A stretch of DNA of 64,000 nucleotides from assembly GCF_009696065.1 (NCBI RefSeq), contig NZ_VUMS01000002.1, positions 140,612 to 204,611 on the forward strand, read 5' to 3'. This stretch comes from Oliverpabstia intestinalis. GTDB taxonomy: Bacteria > Bacillota > Clostridia > Lachnospirales > Lachnospiraceae. The notes beneath the pieces are model-generated. The model was not told the DNA's origin. It ran no database searches and saw nothing but the letters and a program-made list of their open reading frames with translations. Numbering within the stretch: the stretch's first letter is position 1; each line of letters begins with the position of its first letter. Of this stretch, positions 36,273-45,217 are shown piece after piece. The translations under genes were made by a program, and so were the position numbers.

Positions 36273-36941
36273 TCAAATATCTCCCTCTTTATATTTTTTC
36301 ATTAATTTGGCCAATGCTTTATTTTCTCCTGCAAGAATCAAGATCTCTCCCATACACAGGTTTTCTTCCGGATGGATGTTGACACAAATCGTTTCCCCTT
36401 TCTTGATTGCAATAACATTAATTTCATATTTTTTTCGTAGATTCAGTTCTTCCAGATTATGATTGCTCCAACTATCCGGAACCGCAAGTTCTACCATCGA
36501 AAAGGAATCTGACAGCATAAAGAAATCCTGAAATCCTCCTGAAATCAGGTTTTTACCAAGACGGATACCCGTTTCGATTTCGGCCATCACTACACGGTCT
36601 GCACCGATCTTTTTCAGAATCTTGGCATGCATCTGATTCATCCCTTTGGCGATTACCAGAGGAACGCCTGCCTCTTTTGCCTGCAATGTCGCCAGAATAC
36701 TTGACTCCATATCTTCCGAGATCCCTATGATCACCACATCCATGTTACTGATTCCCAGCGATTCAAATACACGGCTGTCCGTCACATCTGCCCGTGCAGC
36801 ATAAGTCACATAATCTGCTATCTCCTGCACCAGCTCCTGGTCTTTATCCACTGCCAGAACCTGTTTTCCTGCCTGTGACAGTGTCTGTGCCACAGCATAA
36901 CCGAATTTTCCAAGTCCGATTACTGCATATTGTTTGTCCAT
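36273..36941 (-). CDS. trkA: TrkA-type potassium uptake regulator (RCK)
   Basis: A 222-residue RCK protein. An N-terminal Rossmann domain (YAVIGLGKFGYAVAQTL, with Asp32-type acid in LAVDKDQEL) binds nucleotide or NAD(H), followed by a C-terminal TrkA_C domain (INVIAIKKGETICVNIHPEE). It gates the TrkH/KtrB channel encoded by the preceding gene. The start MDKQYAV is used (AAAGGA upstream); a TTG start 17 codons earlier overlaps the trkH stop and is a weaker choice. Confidence 0.88.
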   Translation of the reverse strand: MDKQYAVIGLGKFGYAVAQTLSQAGKQVLAVDKDQELVQEIADYVTYAARADVTDSRVFESLGISNMDVVIIGISEDMESSILATLQAKEAGVPLVIAKGMNQMHAKILKKIGADRVVMAEIETGIRLGKNLISGGFQDFFMLSDSFSMVELAVPDSWSNHNLEELNLRKKYEINVIAIKKGETICVNIHPEENLCMGEILILAGENKALAKLMKKYKEGDI

Positions 36942-36984
36942 GATTTTTATTTTCCTTTCTGTTAATCTGTTCTCCCCTATTCTT

Positions 36985-38370
36985 TTATCCAATCAGAATC
37001 CTCTGTTCCGGTCTCTGAATATCCGCATCCACATGTCTTGTTCTGCGCCCAAGGGCTACCGCAAGTGTAATCGGCCCGATTCGTCCCATATACATAATAA
37101 GTATGACAATGATTTTCCCTGCTGCCGGGAGCTGTGAAGTCAGAGAACGGGTCAGTCCCACCGTCGCCACCGCCGAAACAACCTCATAGGCACAGTCCAG
37201 AAGCGGATGACCACTGACGGCAACCAGAAGGATTGTGGCCGTAAGAGCAATAGTCAGTGCAAAAAAGAAAATCACCACCGCAGAGCGGATATTTTCTTCC
37301 ACAACTTTTCTTCCCCATACTACCGTATCATGATTTCCACGGATATAAGAAGTAACCAGCACGATAAGAAGAGCAACCGTAATTGTCTTCACACCACCAG
37401 CTGTTCCCATCGGTGAACCGCCGATAAACATCAGAATCATGCTCACCATCGCAGACCCATCCGTAAAATTTTTCTGTGGAATCGTCTCAAATCCGGCTGT
37501 TCTTGTTGTTATGGACTGAAAAAAAGCAGCCATCACTTTCTCTCCCGGTTTCAGATCTCCGAGGGATCCTGTATGATTCCAGTCCAACAGGAGGATCAGA
37601 AGTGCCCCGCCTGTGATCAGGATTACTGTCGTCGTCAATACCAGTTTTGTATGAAGAGTAAATCCGCGGATAAAATTTTTTCTGGTTCGTTTTCCTTTCA
37701 GCAGATCCTGCACATGCTCGATCACTTCCCACCAGACGGGGAAGCCAAGTCCGCTCAAGATAATCAGTCCCATGGTTGTAACATTCATCAGAGGATTGGT
37801 TACAAAAGGCGCAAAAGAAGATTCACCTACCAGATCGATTCCTGCATTGCAAAACGCGGATATCGAATGGAAAATACTGTACCCGATTCCTCTCCACAGT
37901 CCATAATGAGGAACAAACCAAAAGCTATAACATATCGCTCCTGCAATCTCAACCACCGCTGTTCCGATCAGAAGTCTTCTGACAATTCCCACGCTTCCTT
38001 TCAGCACCGGCAGATTATATGTATCCTGAATCAGTTTGCGACTCTGCAGGCTGATTTTTCTTCGCAAAACCAGAAATATCATGATCATACATGCCATGAT
38101 TCCAAGCCCGCCAAACTGAATCAGCCCCAGAATCACAATTTTTCCAAACACGCTCCAGGTGGTTGCAGTGGGCACGGTCACAAGGCCGGTTACACACACA
38201 GATGTAGTCGCCGTAAATAACGCATCAAGCCAATATACGCCCTTTCCACTGGCCGATGAAACCGGCAGACACAAAAGAAGCGTTCCCAGTATGATCACTA
38301 CACCAAATCCAGTCATCATAATTCTTTCTGCCGGCGTATGCCACTGCCTTTTTTTCTGTTTTTCAGACAT
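36985..38370 (-). CDS. trkH: TrkH/KtrB potassium uptake channel
   Basis: A 461-residue membrane protein of the SKT superfamily with four M1-P-M2 repeats. Filter motifs include TATTSVCVTGL (repeat 1), SAFCNAGIDL (repeat 2), TTRTAGFETI (repeat 3) and VGLTRSL near the end (repeat 4). It moves K+ and is controlled by the TrkA protein encoded next to it. The size is typical of KtrB. It is the first gene of the trkH-trkA operon. Confidence 0.88.
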   Translation of the reverse strand: MSEKQKKRQWHTPAERIMMTGFGVVIILGTLLLCLPVSSASGKGVYWLDALFTATTSVCVTGLVTVPTATTWSVFGKIVILGLIQFGGLGIMACMIMIFLVLRRKISLQSRKLIQDTYNLPVLKGSVGIVRRLLIGTAVVEIAGAICYSFWFVPHYGLWRGIGYSIFHSISAFCNAGIDLVGESSFAPFVTNPLMNVTTMGLIILSGLGFPVWWEVIEHVQDLLKGKRTRKNFIRGFTLHTKLVLTTTVILITGGALLILLLDWNHTGSLGDLKPGEKVMAAFFQSITTRTAGFETIPQKNFTDGSAMVSMILMFIGGSPMGTAGGVKTITVALLIVLVTSYIRGNHDTVVWGRKVVEENIRSAVVIFFFALTIALTATILLVAVSGHPLLDCAYEVVSAVATVGLTRSLTSQLPAAGKIIVILIMYMGRIGPITLAVALGRRTRHVDADIQRPEQRILIG

Positions 38371-38455
38371 CCTTTTTTCTCTTCTTTCCTATATTTTTTC
38401 CAAAATATCAACTTTCTGTTTCATTTCTGATATTTTACAACCAATGATTCTTCTT

Positions 38456-38995
38456 TTAGAATCCGAAATCTGCATAATCCTCCGGCAGAAATCTGTGGTA
38501 AATGATATGGCAGCCCTCATCTTTAAAGCAGTAGTAATATGGATCTTCCGAGTCCACAAAGCGGATCATCAGGTCAAATTCACCGTTGTCCATCGGTTCC
38601 ATCGCACACTCAGATGTCTGACTGCGGAATAATTCTTTTACTTCATCCAACGTCGTTCCGTGTTTTGTAAGTAACTGTACCAGTGCAAAGATAAATGCAT
38701 TCTCGTCCCGGTGTTCGTGCACATATTCTGTCGCATTTTCCGACAGGAAGAAGCAGAAACGATCTCCTTTGTGCGATACCTGTACTTCCCCGAATATTTC
38801 TTTTGTTGCCTCCGGAAATCCTCCCAGTGACTCCTGCATCGCCTCTGCATCACCTTCGCTTTTAAAAAAATGATGCAGAGAACTCAAAGGATAATACAGC
38901 CGGATCGGTTCTTTCATATATCCAAGCTTTGCCTGTTCCTCTGCAATCACATCGATCAGACTGTCCTGCAGTTTTTTATATCCATTTTCGTACAT
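38456..38995 (-). CDS. DUF3877 family protein
   Basis: A 179-residue soluble protein starting MYENGYKKLQDSLID. The IRLYYPLSSLHHF motif near 30 and the later FCFFLSENATEYVHEH segment match my memory of DUF3877, a Lachnospiraceae family of unknown function. AAAGGA lies 10 bases before the chosen start; an upstream extension (through a GGTGcctgaCACC palindrome at about 39045) lacks a binding site. It is monocistronic. Confidence 0.65.
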   Translation of the reverse strand: MYENGYKKLQDSLIDVIAEEQAKLGYMKEPIRLYYPLSSLHHFFKSEGDAEAMQESLGGFPEATKEIFGEVQVSHKGDRFCFFLSENATEYVHEHRDENAFIFALVQLLTKHGTTLDEVKELFRSQTSECAMEPMDNGEFDLMIRFVDSEDPYYYCFKDEGCHIIYHRFLPEDYADFGF

Positions 38996-39124
38996 AATTC
39001 TATAATCCTTTCTGGCTGGCCCCTTCGACCGCCGGTCGTCGATGGTGTCAGGCACCATTGAATTTTAATGAAATATTTTCACAGCTATGTGAATTATATA
39101 ATCTCACAGATATTTTCGCAAGCA

Positions 39125-39168
39125 GAAAGAACATCCTGTACATTTAAAACTGTACAGGATGTTCTCCC
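39125..39168 (-). terminator. Terminator after the EF-G-like gene
   Basis: A perfect 15-bp stem AGAACATCCTGTACA (39128-39142) and its complement (39151-39165), with an 8-base loop. It lies 37 bases past the gene's stop. The T-run is short, but the stem is very stable. Confidence 0.7.
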
Positions 39169-39201
39169 TTGCACTTTTATTCTTTATTTCATACTGTCTG
39201 G

Positions 39202-41292
39202 TTATTCTTCCCCTTTGTCTACCTTGCTGGCTCTTGCTTCAATCTCTCTTTCCTGTACATCGCCAGGTGCCTGCTCGTAACGGGCAAATGTATAAGAGAA
39301 ATCACCGGCTCCACCTGTCATGGAACGAAGTATGGTTGCATATCCGTAAATCTCCAGTTCCGGAACATCTGCTTCTACGATGGTATATCCCTGTTTATCC
39401 GGGTTCATACCAAGCACACGGCCACGTCGTTTGTTCAGATCACCCATAACATCACCGGTAAATTTATCCGGTACACGGATCTGCATATTTACGATAGGCT
39501 CTAACAGAACCGGCGAAGCTGCCAGAAAACCGTCTTTGAATGCCATCTTTGTTGCAGTCTTGAATGCCATCTCAGAAGAATCTACCGGATGATAAGATCC
39601 ATCATACAGAACCGCTTTCACACCAGCTACCGGGTATGCTGCCAGAGGACCGGATACTACAGATTCCTGCAGACCTTTTTCTACTGCCGGGAAGTAGTTC
39701 TTCGGAACGGCTCCGCCGACAACGATCTGCTCAAATACATATGGTGTATCCAGATCACCGGATGGTTCAAAGGTCATCTTTACATGACCATACTGGCCAT
39801 GTCCACCGGACTGTTTTTTATATTTTTTATCAATATCTGATTTTTTACGAATGGTCTCACGGAAAGCTACTTTCGGTTTGGAAAGTTCCACATTCACTTT
39901 ATACTGTTCCTGCAGTTTGCTGACGATCACGTCTATATGCTGGTCACCCATGCCATAAAGAAGAGTCTGACGGTTTGCAGAATCATTGACTACTTTCATT
40001 GTCAGATCTTCCTGACACATCTTGGAGAGTGCCTGGGAAATCTTATCCATATCTGCTTTGTTCACTGCTTTGTAGCGTTTGCAGGTATATGGAGTGGAAA
40101 TCTCCGGTTTGCCGTAGAATACCGGGACAGCTTTTGTTGCCAGAGTATCGCCGGTACGCAGTTCGTTGATCTTGGCTACGGCTCCGATATCGCCTGCATG
40201 AAGTTCCGGAACCTCGATCGGTTTGGATCCCTCCATGACATACAGCTTGCCGATCTTCAGTTCTTCTTCTCTTTCTACATTATATAAGGTATCCCCGGAC
40301 TTGATAACACCGGAACAAACTTTCAACAGTGAATATTTTCCGATAAACGGATCTACGATCGTCTTGAAGACCTGTGCGGATTTCGGCATGGTGAAATCAT
40401 AGTCAGCTTCGAAAATTTCACTGGTTGATTTTACGATACCGGCGCGTTCTCTCAGATTCGGGCTCGGGAAGTATCCACAAATATCATCTAACAGGATCTT
40501 AACCCCCTGCAGGTTGACCGGAGATCCCATGCATACAGGAACCAGACTTCCATCGCCTACGCACATGGATAATGCTGCAGAAATCTCGGTAACAGAGAAT
40601 TCCTCACCTGCAAAATAGCGATCCATGAATTCTTCGCTGGTCTCTGCTACAGCTTCCAGTAAGATCTCTCTGTATTTTTCCAGATATTCTTTTGAATATT
40701 CCGGAATCTCGCATTCTTCTTTCTTATCTTTTTCAATGTAACGGCGGCCTTTGTTCTTTACAATATTGATATAACCGACAAATTTTCCATCCTCACGAAG
40801 CGGCATGTGCAACGGTGCGATCCTTTTGCCATACAGTTCGGTCAGATCTTCTACTACCTGACGGTAGCTGACATCATCCATATCCATCTCTGTTACGAAG
40901 AACATACGTGGCAGTCTGTATTTTTCACACAGTTCCCATGCTTTCTGGGTTCCTACCTGTACGCCTGATTTTCCGGAGATCACGATCACTGCTGCATCGG
41001 CGGCGGCTACTGCCTCTTCAGCTTCTCCTACAAAATCAAAGAATCCAGGTGTATCTAAAATATTTACTTTTACCTTATCCCATACAACCGGCACGGTAGA
41101 AGTACTGATCGAGAATTTTCTCTTAATCTCTTCTTTGTCGTAATCACTGATGGTATTGCCATCTGTCACCTTGCCTAAACGATTTGTAATACCTGAAAGA
41201 TAAGCCATAGCTTCTGTCAGTGTAGTCTTACCTGCTCCGCCATGACCAAGCAGCACTACATTCCTTATTCGGTCAGTTCTAAAAACGTCCAT
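39202..41292 (-). CDS. EF-G-like translational GTPase (FusA2 type) with atypical G4 motif
   Basis: A 696-residue protein with all five EF-G domains. G1 is GHGGAGKT (16-23), G2 has the TSTVP threonine, G3 is DTPG (80-83), and the C-terminal domains end with the MTGGAGDFSYTFARYEQAPG segment. The G4 motif that reads guanine (NKxD) is TEMD (134-137), so Asn and Lys are both replaced. It lies alone, not in an str operon with rpsL/rpsG/tufA, so it is a second EF-G-like factor rather than the housekeeping one. Its role (recycling, stress or otherwise) is unknown. GGGAGG precedes the start. Confidence 0.85.
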   Translation of the reverse strand: MDVFRTDRIRNVVLLGHGGAGKTTLTEAMAYLSGITNRLGKVTDGNTISDYDKEEIKRKFSISTSTVPVVWDKVKVNILDTPGFFDFVGEAEEAVAAADAAVIVISGKSGVQVGTQKAWELCEKYRLPRMFFVTEMDMDDVSYRQVVEDLTELYGKRIAPLHMPLREDGKFVGYINIVKNKGRRYIEKDKKEECEIPEYSKEYLEKYREILLEAVAETSEEFMDRYFAGEEFSVTEISAALSMCVGDGSLVPVCMGSPVNLQGVKILLDDICGYFPSPNLRERAGIVKSTSEIFEADYDFTMPKSAQVFKTIVDPFIGKYSLLKVCSGVIKSGDTLYNVEREEELKIGKLYVMEGSKPIEVPELHAGDIGAVAKINELRTGDTLATKAVPVFYGKPEISTPYTCKRYKAVNKADMDKISQALSKMCQEDLTMKVVNDSANRQTLLYGMGDQHIDVIVSKLQEQYKVNVELSKPKVAFRETIRKKSDIDKKYKKQSGGHGQYGHVKMTFEPSGDLDTPYVFEQIVVGGAVPKNYFPAVEKGLQESVVSGPLAAYPVAGVKAVLYDGSYHPVDSSEMAFKTATKMAFKDGFLAASPVLLEPIVNMQIRVPDKFTGDVMGDLNKRRGRVLGMNPDKQGYTIVEADVPELEIYGYATILRSMTGGAGDFSYTFARYEQAPGDVQEREIEARASKVDKGEE

Positions 41293-41324
41293 ATGTAATA
41301 CCTCCCAAAAATTAGTATAGTTAT

Positions 41325-41353
41325 ATATTACTAAATTTCTTTGAATATTTCAA
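41325..41353 (-). promoter_or_regulatory. Promoter of the EF-G-like gene
   Basis: TTGAAA (41348-41353) and TAATAT (41325-41330) on the minus strand are spaced by 17 bases, about 30 bases before the ribosome binding site. The rest of the gap to tyrA (41354-41595) is AT-rich with no ORF or structure I can name. Confidence 0.5.
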
Positions 41354-41595
41354 GTTATTTATGTAATTTTGACAATTATTTTCTGAACTTTTTTCATTTG
41401 CGTTTGTATATTTTATGTTTTTACGATATAAATTGTTTCTTTTTTGTGTATTCTATCTTCATTTTGTTAAATTATCTCAAAGAACCCCTTTTTGTACTGT
41501 ATATATTTTCTTCTTCTCTTTTGATTCTCCCTGTCGTATAATCTCTTGCCTGTGCTTTCTGGCGTTAAAGTTCCATAGTTTAAAGCGCTAAATCA

Positions 41596-41624
41596 TTGAC
41601 TTTTCCTATCTTGTGCTTTACAAT
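41596..41624 (+). promoter_or_regulatory. Promoter of tyrA-aroA
   Basis: TTGACT (41596-41601) and TACAAT (41619-41624) are 17 bases apart, 58 bases before tyrA. An imperfect inverted repeat around 41563-41589 (GCGTTAAA / TTTAAAGCGC) lies just upstream of the -35. Confidence 0.7.
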
Positions 41625-41681
41625 GGTAAAAGTACGCAAAATACACGCGTAATTACTGAGAAAGGATTTTGACAGACAACT

Positions 41682-42782
41682 ATGAGTGATTCACTGAATA
41701 TAGGATTTATCGGTCTGGGGCTGATCGGCGGATCCATCGCCAAATCTCTGAAACGTTTTCATCCACAGACCAGAATTTTTGCATATACCAGAACGGAAGC
41801 TACGCTGGATCTCGCCGTGTCTGAAGGAATTGTTGATGTAAAATGCACGAAAGAAGACGAGGCATTTGCTTCCTGCAATTATATTTTCCTCTGCGCACCG
41901 GTTCATGACAACATTTCTTATCTTGAATGGATGAAAGATCATATGAGCCCGGACTGTATCGTTACGGATGTGGGAAGTGTAAAAGGTGAGATTCATCAGG
42001 CGGTTGAGAAACTGGGACTGGATGACCACTTCATCGGCGGACACCCGATGGCCGGTTCTGAAAAAACCGGTTTTGAAAATGCCACCGATATGCTGATCGA
42101 AAATGCTTACTATATTCTTACACCAGGTGGTCAGATTGATATTCCCCGTCTGACACAGTTTATGGAACTGATTTCTTCTCTCGGAGCTATTCCACTGGTA
42201 CTTACTTATGAAGAACACGATTATATCACTGCGGCTGTGAGCCATCTGCCGCATATCATCGCCTCTACACTGGTAAATGCTATACAGAAAATGGATACAC
42301 CAGAGGAAAATATGAAACTGATCGCAGCCGGAGGTTTTAAAGATATTACACGTATCGCCTCTTCTTCTCCTGTGATGTGGCAGCAGATCTGTCTGGAAAA
42401 TCGGTCGATGATTTCAAAAGTACTCGATGAGTATATTCGCCTGATCGTACAGGCAAAATGCTGGGTGGATAATGGTGATGCAGATGAAATCTATAATATG
42501 TTTAGTAATTCCAGAGAATACCGCAATTCTCTTCCGGAAGCGAGCAAAGGGGTAATCGAGAAGATTTATGCCTTTTACTGTGATATTTATGACGAAGCCG
42601 GTGGTATAGCTACAATTGCCACACTGCTTGCGATGAATTCAATTAGTATTAAAAATATCGGCATCATTCATAACAGAGAATTCGAGGAAGGTGTTCTTCG
42701 GATCGAGTTTTATGATGAGGAATCCTGTGTGAAGGCACAGGGTGTTTTGAAAGAACGGAATTATACACTTCATGTTCGGTAA
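41682..42782 (+). CDS. tyrA: Prephenate dehydrogenase with ACT domain
   Basis: A 366-residue enzyme that converts prephenate to 4-hydroxyphenylpyruvate in tyrosine synthesis. NAD-binding IGFIGLGLIGGSIAKSL, catalytic-region GGHPMAGSEKTGFENA (conserved His and Ser) and the helical domain with TAAVSHLPHIIA are present. Residues about 295-366 form a C-terminal ACT domain (GGIATIATLLAMNSISIKNIG), likely for tyrosine feedback. It is first in an operon with aroA, only 13 bases apart. The ribosome binding site (AAAGGA) is unusually far, about 15 bases from the ATG. Confidence 0.93.
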   Translation: MSDSLNIGFIGLGLIGGSIAKSLKRFHPQTRIFAYTRTEATLDLAVSEGIVDVKCTKEDEAFASCNYIFLCAPVHDNISYLEWMKDHMSPDCIVTDVGSVKGEIHQAVEKLGLDDHFIGGHPMAGSEKTGFENATDMLIENAYYILTPGGQIDIPRLTQFMELISSLGAIPLVLTYEEHDYITAAVSHLPHIIASTLVNAIQKMDTPEENMKLIAAGGFKDITRIASSSPVMWQQICLENRSMISKVLDEYIRLIVQAKCWVDNGDADEIYNMFSNSREYRNSLPEASKGVIEKIYAFYCDIYDEAGGIATIATLLAMNSISIKNIGIIHNREFEEGVLRIEFYDEESCVKAQGVLKERNYTLHVR

Positions 42783-42795
42783 GGAGGATGTACAT

Positions 42796-44076
42796 ATGGA
42801 ACTTATGCAGGCAAAAATGCCTCTTCGCGGAGAGGTGAAGATTCCGGGAGACAAGTCGATCTCACACCGCGCTGTGATGTTTGGTGCACTGGCTGACGGT
42901 ACGACAAGAGTGACGAATTTTTTGCAGGGAGCAGATTGTCTTTCTACGATCTCCTGTTTCCGCAAATTAGGAATCGATATTGAAAATACGCAGGAGGAAA
43001 TCCGGATTCATGGGAAAGGCCTTCACGGGCTTACTGCTCCGACTGAGATTCTGGATACCGGTAACAGTGGAACCACAACACGACTGATCTCCGGTATTCT
43101 CGCCGGTCAGAATTTTACCACAACACTTACCGGTGATGCGTCGATCCAGAGCCGGCCAATGGGAAGGATCATCAAACCACTTTCTATGATGGGTGCTACA
43201 GTCGAGAGTCTGAAGGGAAACCAGTGTGCACCGTTACAAATTCAGGGACATCGGCTGACTGCGATCCATTATCAGTCACCGGTAGCTTCTGCGCAGGTGA
43301 AATCCTGTGTTCTGCTTGCCGGACTGTATGCAGACGGAATTACTTCGGTTACAGAACCTTATCTTTCGAGAAATCATACGGAACTGATGCTCTCTCACTT
43401 CGGCGCACGGGTCACCAGTGAAGGAACAACTGCTTCTATCTCGCCGGATTCGGAACTTCACGGACTGGACATTTCTGTTCCTGGAGATATTTCTTCCGCT
43501 GCTTATTTTATTGTGGCTGCTCTTTTGGTGCCGGGATCTGAAGTAATGATCAAAGATGTGGGAATCAATCCTACCCGAGATGGCATTCTTCGTGTATGCA
43601 AGGCGATGGGCGCAGATATCACCCTGTTAAATAAACGAACAGCCGCCGGTGAACCGGTTGCGGATCTTCTGGTTCGTCACAGTGAACTTCACGGTACGGT
43701 TATCGAGGGTGAGCTGATTCCGACGTTGATCGATGAGATTCCGGTTCTGGCGGTTCTGGCAGCTTATGCGAATGGAACTACGGTTATTCGAAATGCGGAG
43801 GAACTGAAGGTGAAGGAATCGAATCGACTGGATATTATGGTGAACAGTCTTGGGGCTATGGGCTGTGATATCGAGGGTACCGATGATGGTATGATTATCC
43901 GAGGTGGAAAACCGTTACATCATGCTTCTATTGACAGTCATCTGGATCACAGGATCGCGATGTCGTTTGCAGTGGCTGGGTTGGCTTCTGAAGGAGGAGT
44001 CGAAGTGCTGCGGGCGGATTGTGTGGATATTTCTTATCCGGAGTTTTATGCGGATCTTGGTAAGCTGATGAAGTAA
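42796..44076 (+). CDS. aroA: EPSP synthase (3-phosphoshikimate 1-carboxyvinyltransferase)
   Basis: A 426-residue enzyme joining shikimate-3-phosphate and PEP in the chorismate pathway. Signatures are PGDKSISHRA (Lys/Ser of S3P binding), LDTGNSGTTTRL (the motif around LGNSGTT), and KVKESNRLD near the end. It carries the LDTGNSGTT variant of the PEP-binding loop (a class II-like or intermediate form by reading; not tested). The start MELMQAK has AAGGAGG 8 bases upstream and lies 13 bases after tyrA. The rest of the aro genes are not in this window. Confidence 0.93.
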   Translation: MELMQAKMPLRGEVKIPGDKSISHRAVMFGALADGTTRVTNFLQGADCLSTISCFRKLGIDIENTQEEIRIHGKGLHGLTAPTEILDTGNSGTTTRLISGILAGQNFTTTLTGDASIQSRPMGRIIKPLSMMGATVESLKGNQCAPLQIQGHRLTAIHYQSPVASAQVKSCVLLAGLYADGITSVTEPYLSRNHTELMLSHFGARVTSEGTTASISPDSELHGLDISVPGDISSAAYFIVAALLVPGSEVMIKDVGINPTRDGILRVCKAMGADITLLNKRTAAGEPVADLLVRHSELHGTVIEGELIPTLIDEIPVLAVLAAYANGTTVIRNAEELKVKESNRLDIMVNSLGAMGCDIEGTDDGMIIRGGKPLHHASIDSHLDHRIAMSFAVAGLASEGGVEVLRADCVDISYPEFYADLGKLMK

Positions 44077-44099
44077 TATTTTTTATTGGCTAGAGGGAC

Positions 44100-44283
44100 G
44101 CCGAGAGCTGCGGGAAACCGGGGTGGACAACATGGGCAGGGCAACTTTGAACTAGCCGCTAACTTCGACTATATTCACTTGGGTCAGCTGACCCAAGTGA
44201 AAGTCTTCGTAAGCGTCGGATTTCAAAGCTTGCCCTAACCGCCCATAAAGTGTTGTCCACCCCGGTTTCCCGCAGCTCTCGGC
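44100..44283. repeat. Giant hairpin element 1 (184 bp)
   Basis: A perfect 32-bp inverted repeat (44100-44131 with 44252-44283) encloses a second imperfect stem GGGCAGGGC / GCCCT-AACC-GCCC with an asymmetric AACC bulge on the 3' side, and a central perfect 24-bp palindrome at 44176-44199. No ORF is convincing. It lies directly after aroA and converges toward the histidine phosphatase gene. A related element follows at 44373. Confidence 0.9.
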
Positions 44284-44372
44284 TGTTTCCTGGCAAAACA
44301 AATTTGAAACAACCGTTAATTTTTCGTCATATCTTTCCAGTTGCACGCAATGACTATTTTTATCGATACCCA

Positions 44373-44558
44373 GCCCAGCAGGGCAAAAAGATGCCTTTCA
44401 AAAGCATTTTGCGGGCGGTTAGGACGAGTTTTAAGATCCTGTGTTTAGTAAGACTTGGCGATGAGCGGCTCTCCGCGAATCACCTAGTCGCACTTAACAC
44501 ATAGCTTAAAATCGTCCTGCCCGCTGCTTTTGAAAGGCATCTTTTTGCCCTGTTGGGC
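44373..44558. repeat. Giant hairpin element 2 (186 bp)
   Basis: A 34-bp inverted repeat with a single G-T-type mismatch (44373-44406 with 44525-44558) encloses an inner stem GCGGGC-GGTT-AGGACGA / TCGTCCTGCCCGC. The GGTT bulge is the mirror image of the AACC bulge in element 1, so the two appear to be one family in opposite orientation. A small GCGG-CTCT-CCGC hairpin lies in the loop. It is 15 bases from the end of the phosphatase gene, so it may also serve as its terminator. Confidence 0.9.
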
Positions 44559-44573
44559 GTCCGTTTGCAATAC

Positions 44574-45212
44574 TTATTTATAAAAGTCTACCACATCTTC
44601 CGGATTATAGTACACTTTATCCTGCTCTTCTATCGTCGCTTTTCCATCTTTCACATCGATAATCGTTACCGCGCAGTTTGGCGGTACGTGACCTCTCCAG
44701 AAGTCGTCTTTCCGGCCGTCAATGTGATAGAGAAAGGCCCGTGTCGAGCAGCCGTGTGCTGCTATTAGAATTGTTTTATTCCGGTAGTCCGGGTTGTGGA
44801 TCAGGTCCTCGTAGAAGGCACCGCAGCGGTCAATCATCTGCTGAATAGATTCGCCGTCTTTCGGTGGCTTGTAACCGAAGGGATCCGTGAAGAACTGTTC
44901 AAAATCTTTTGACGGAATTTGATAATTCTCCCTTCGACAGCAAAGTCCTTCCCATTCTCCGAAACTGATCTCTTCTATTCTCTCATCCGTAAGAATCGGT
45001 ATATTTCTGTCACCCAGTACCAGTCCGGCGGTCTCGTAAGCCCGCTTTAACGGGCTTGCGATTGCCAGGTCAAAATGTACATCTTTTAATTTTTCACCGG
45101 TGATTTTTGCAAGGCGGATACCGTTTTCGTTCAGTTCGATATCCGTTCTTCCCTGCAGCCGTCCCAGAGTATTCCATGAAGTTTCTCCATGACGAATTAG
45201 ATATATTTTCAT
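44574..45212 (-). CDS. Histidine phosphatase family protein (phosphoglycerate mutase-like)
   Basis: A 212-residue branch-1 histidine phosphatase. The catalytic motif is IYLIRHGETSWN (phospho-His in RHGE), with the second His in ILIAAHGCSTRAF. The family includes cofactor-dependent phosphoglycerate mutases and many phosphatases; at this size a phosphatase (GpmB, CobC or similar) is more likely. Its start is 5 bases from the end of pheT, so it appears to be the last gene of a pheS-pheT-phosphatase operon. Confidence 0.85.
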   Translation of the reverse strand: MKIYLIRHGETSWNTLGRLQGRTDIELNENGIRLAKITGEKLKDVHFDLAIASPLKRAYETAGLVLGDRNIPILTDERIEEISFGEWEGLCCRRENYQIPSKDFEQFFTDPFGYKPPKDGESIQQMIDRCGAFYEDLIHNPDYRNKTILIAAHGCSTRAFLYHIDGRKDDFWRGHVPPNCAVTIIDVKDGKATIEEQDKVYYNPEDVVDFYK

Positions 45213-45217
45213 CTTTT

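Noticed and set aside
39030..39058. GGTGcctgaCACC palindrome before the DUF3877 gene
   Set aside because: Too short and without a T-run or partner site; possibly part of a dispersed motif, but one copy here is no evidence.
44152..44346. Short frames inside the giant hairpin elements
   Set aside because: They run through palindromes and lack ribosome binding sites; the structure explains the sequence better than coding.
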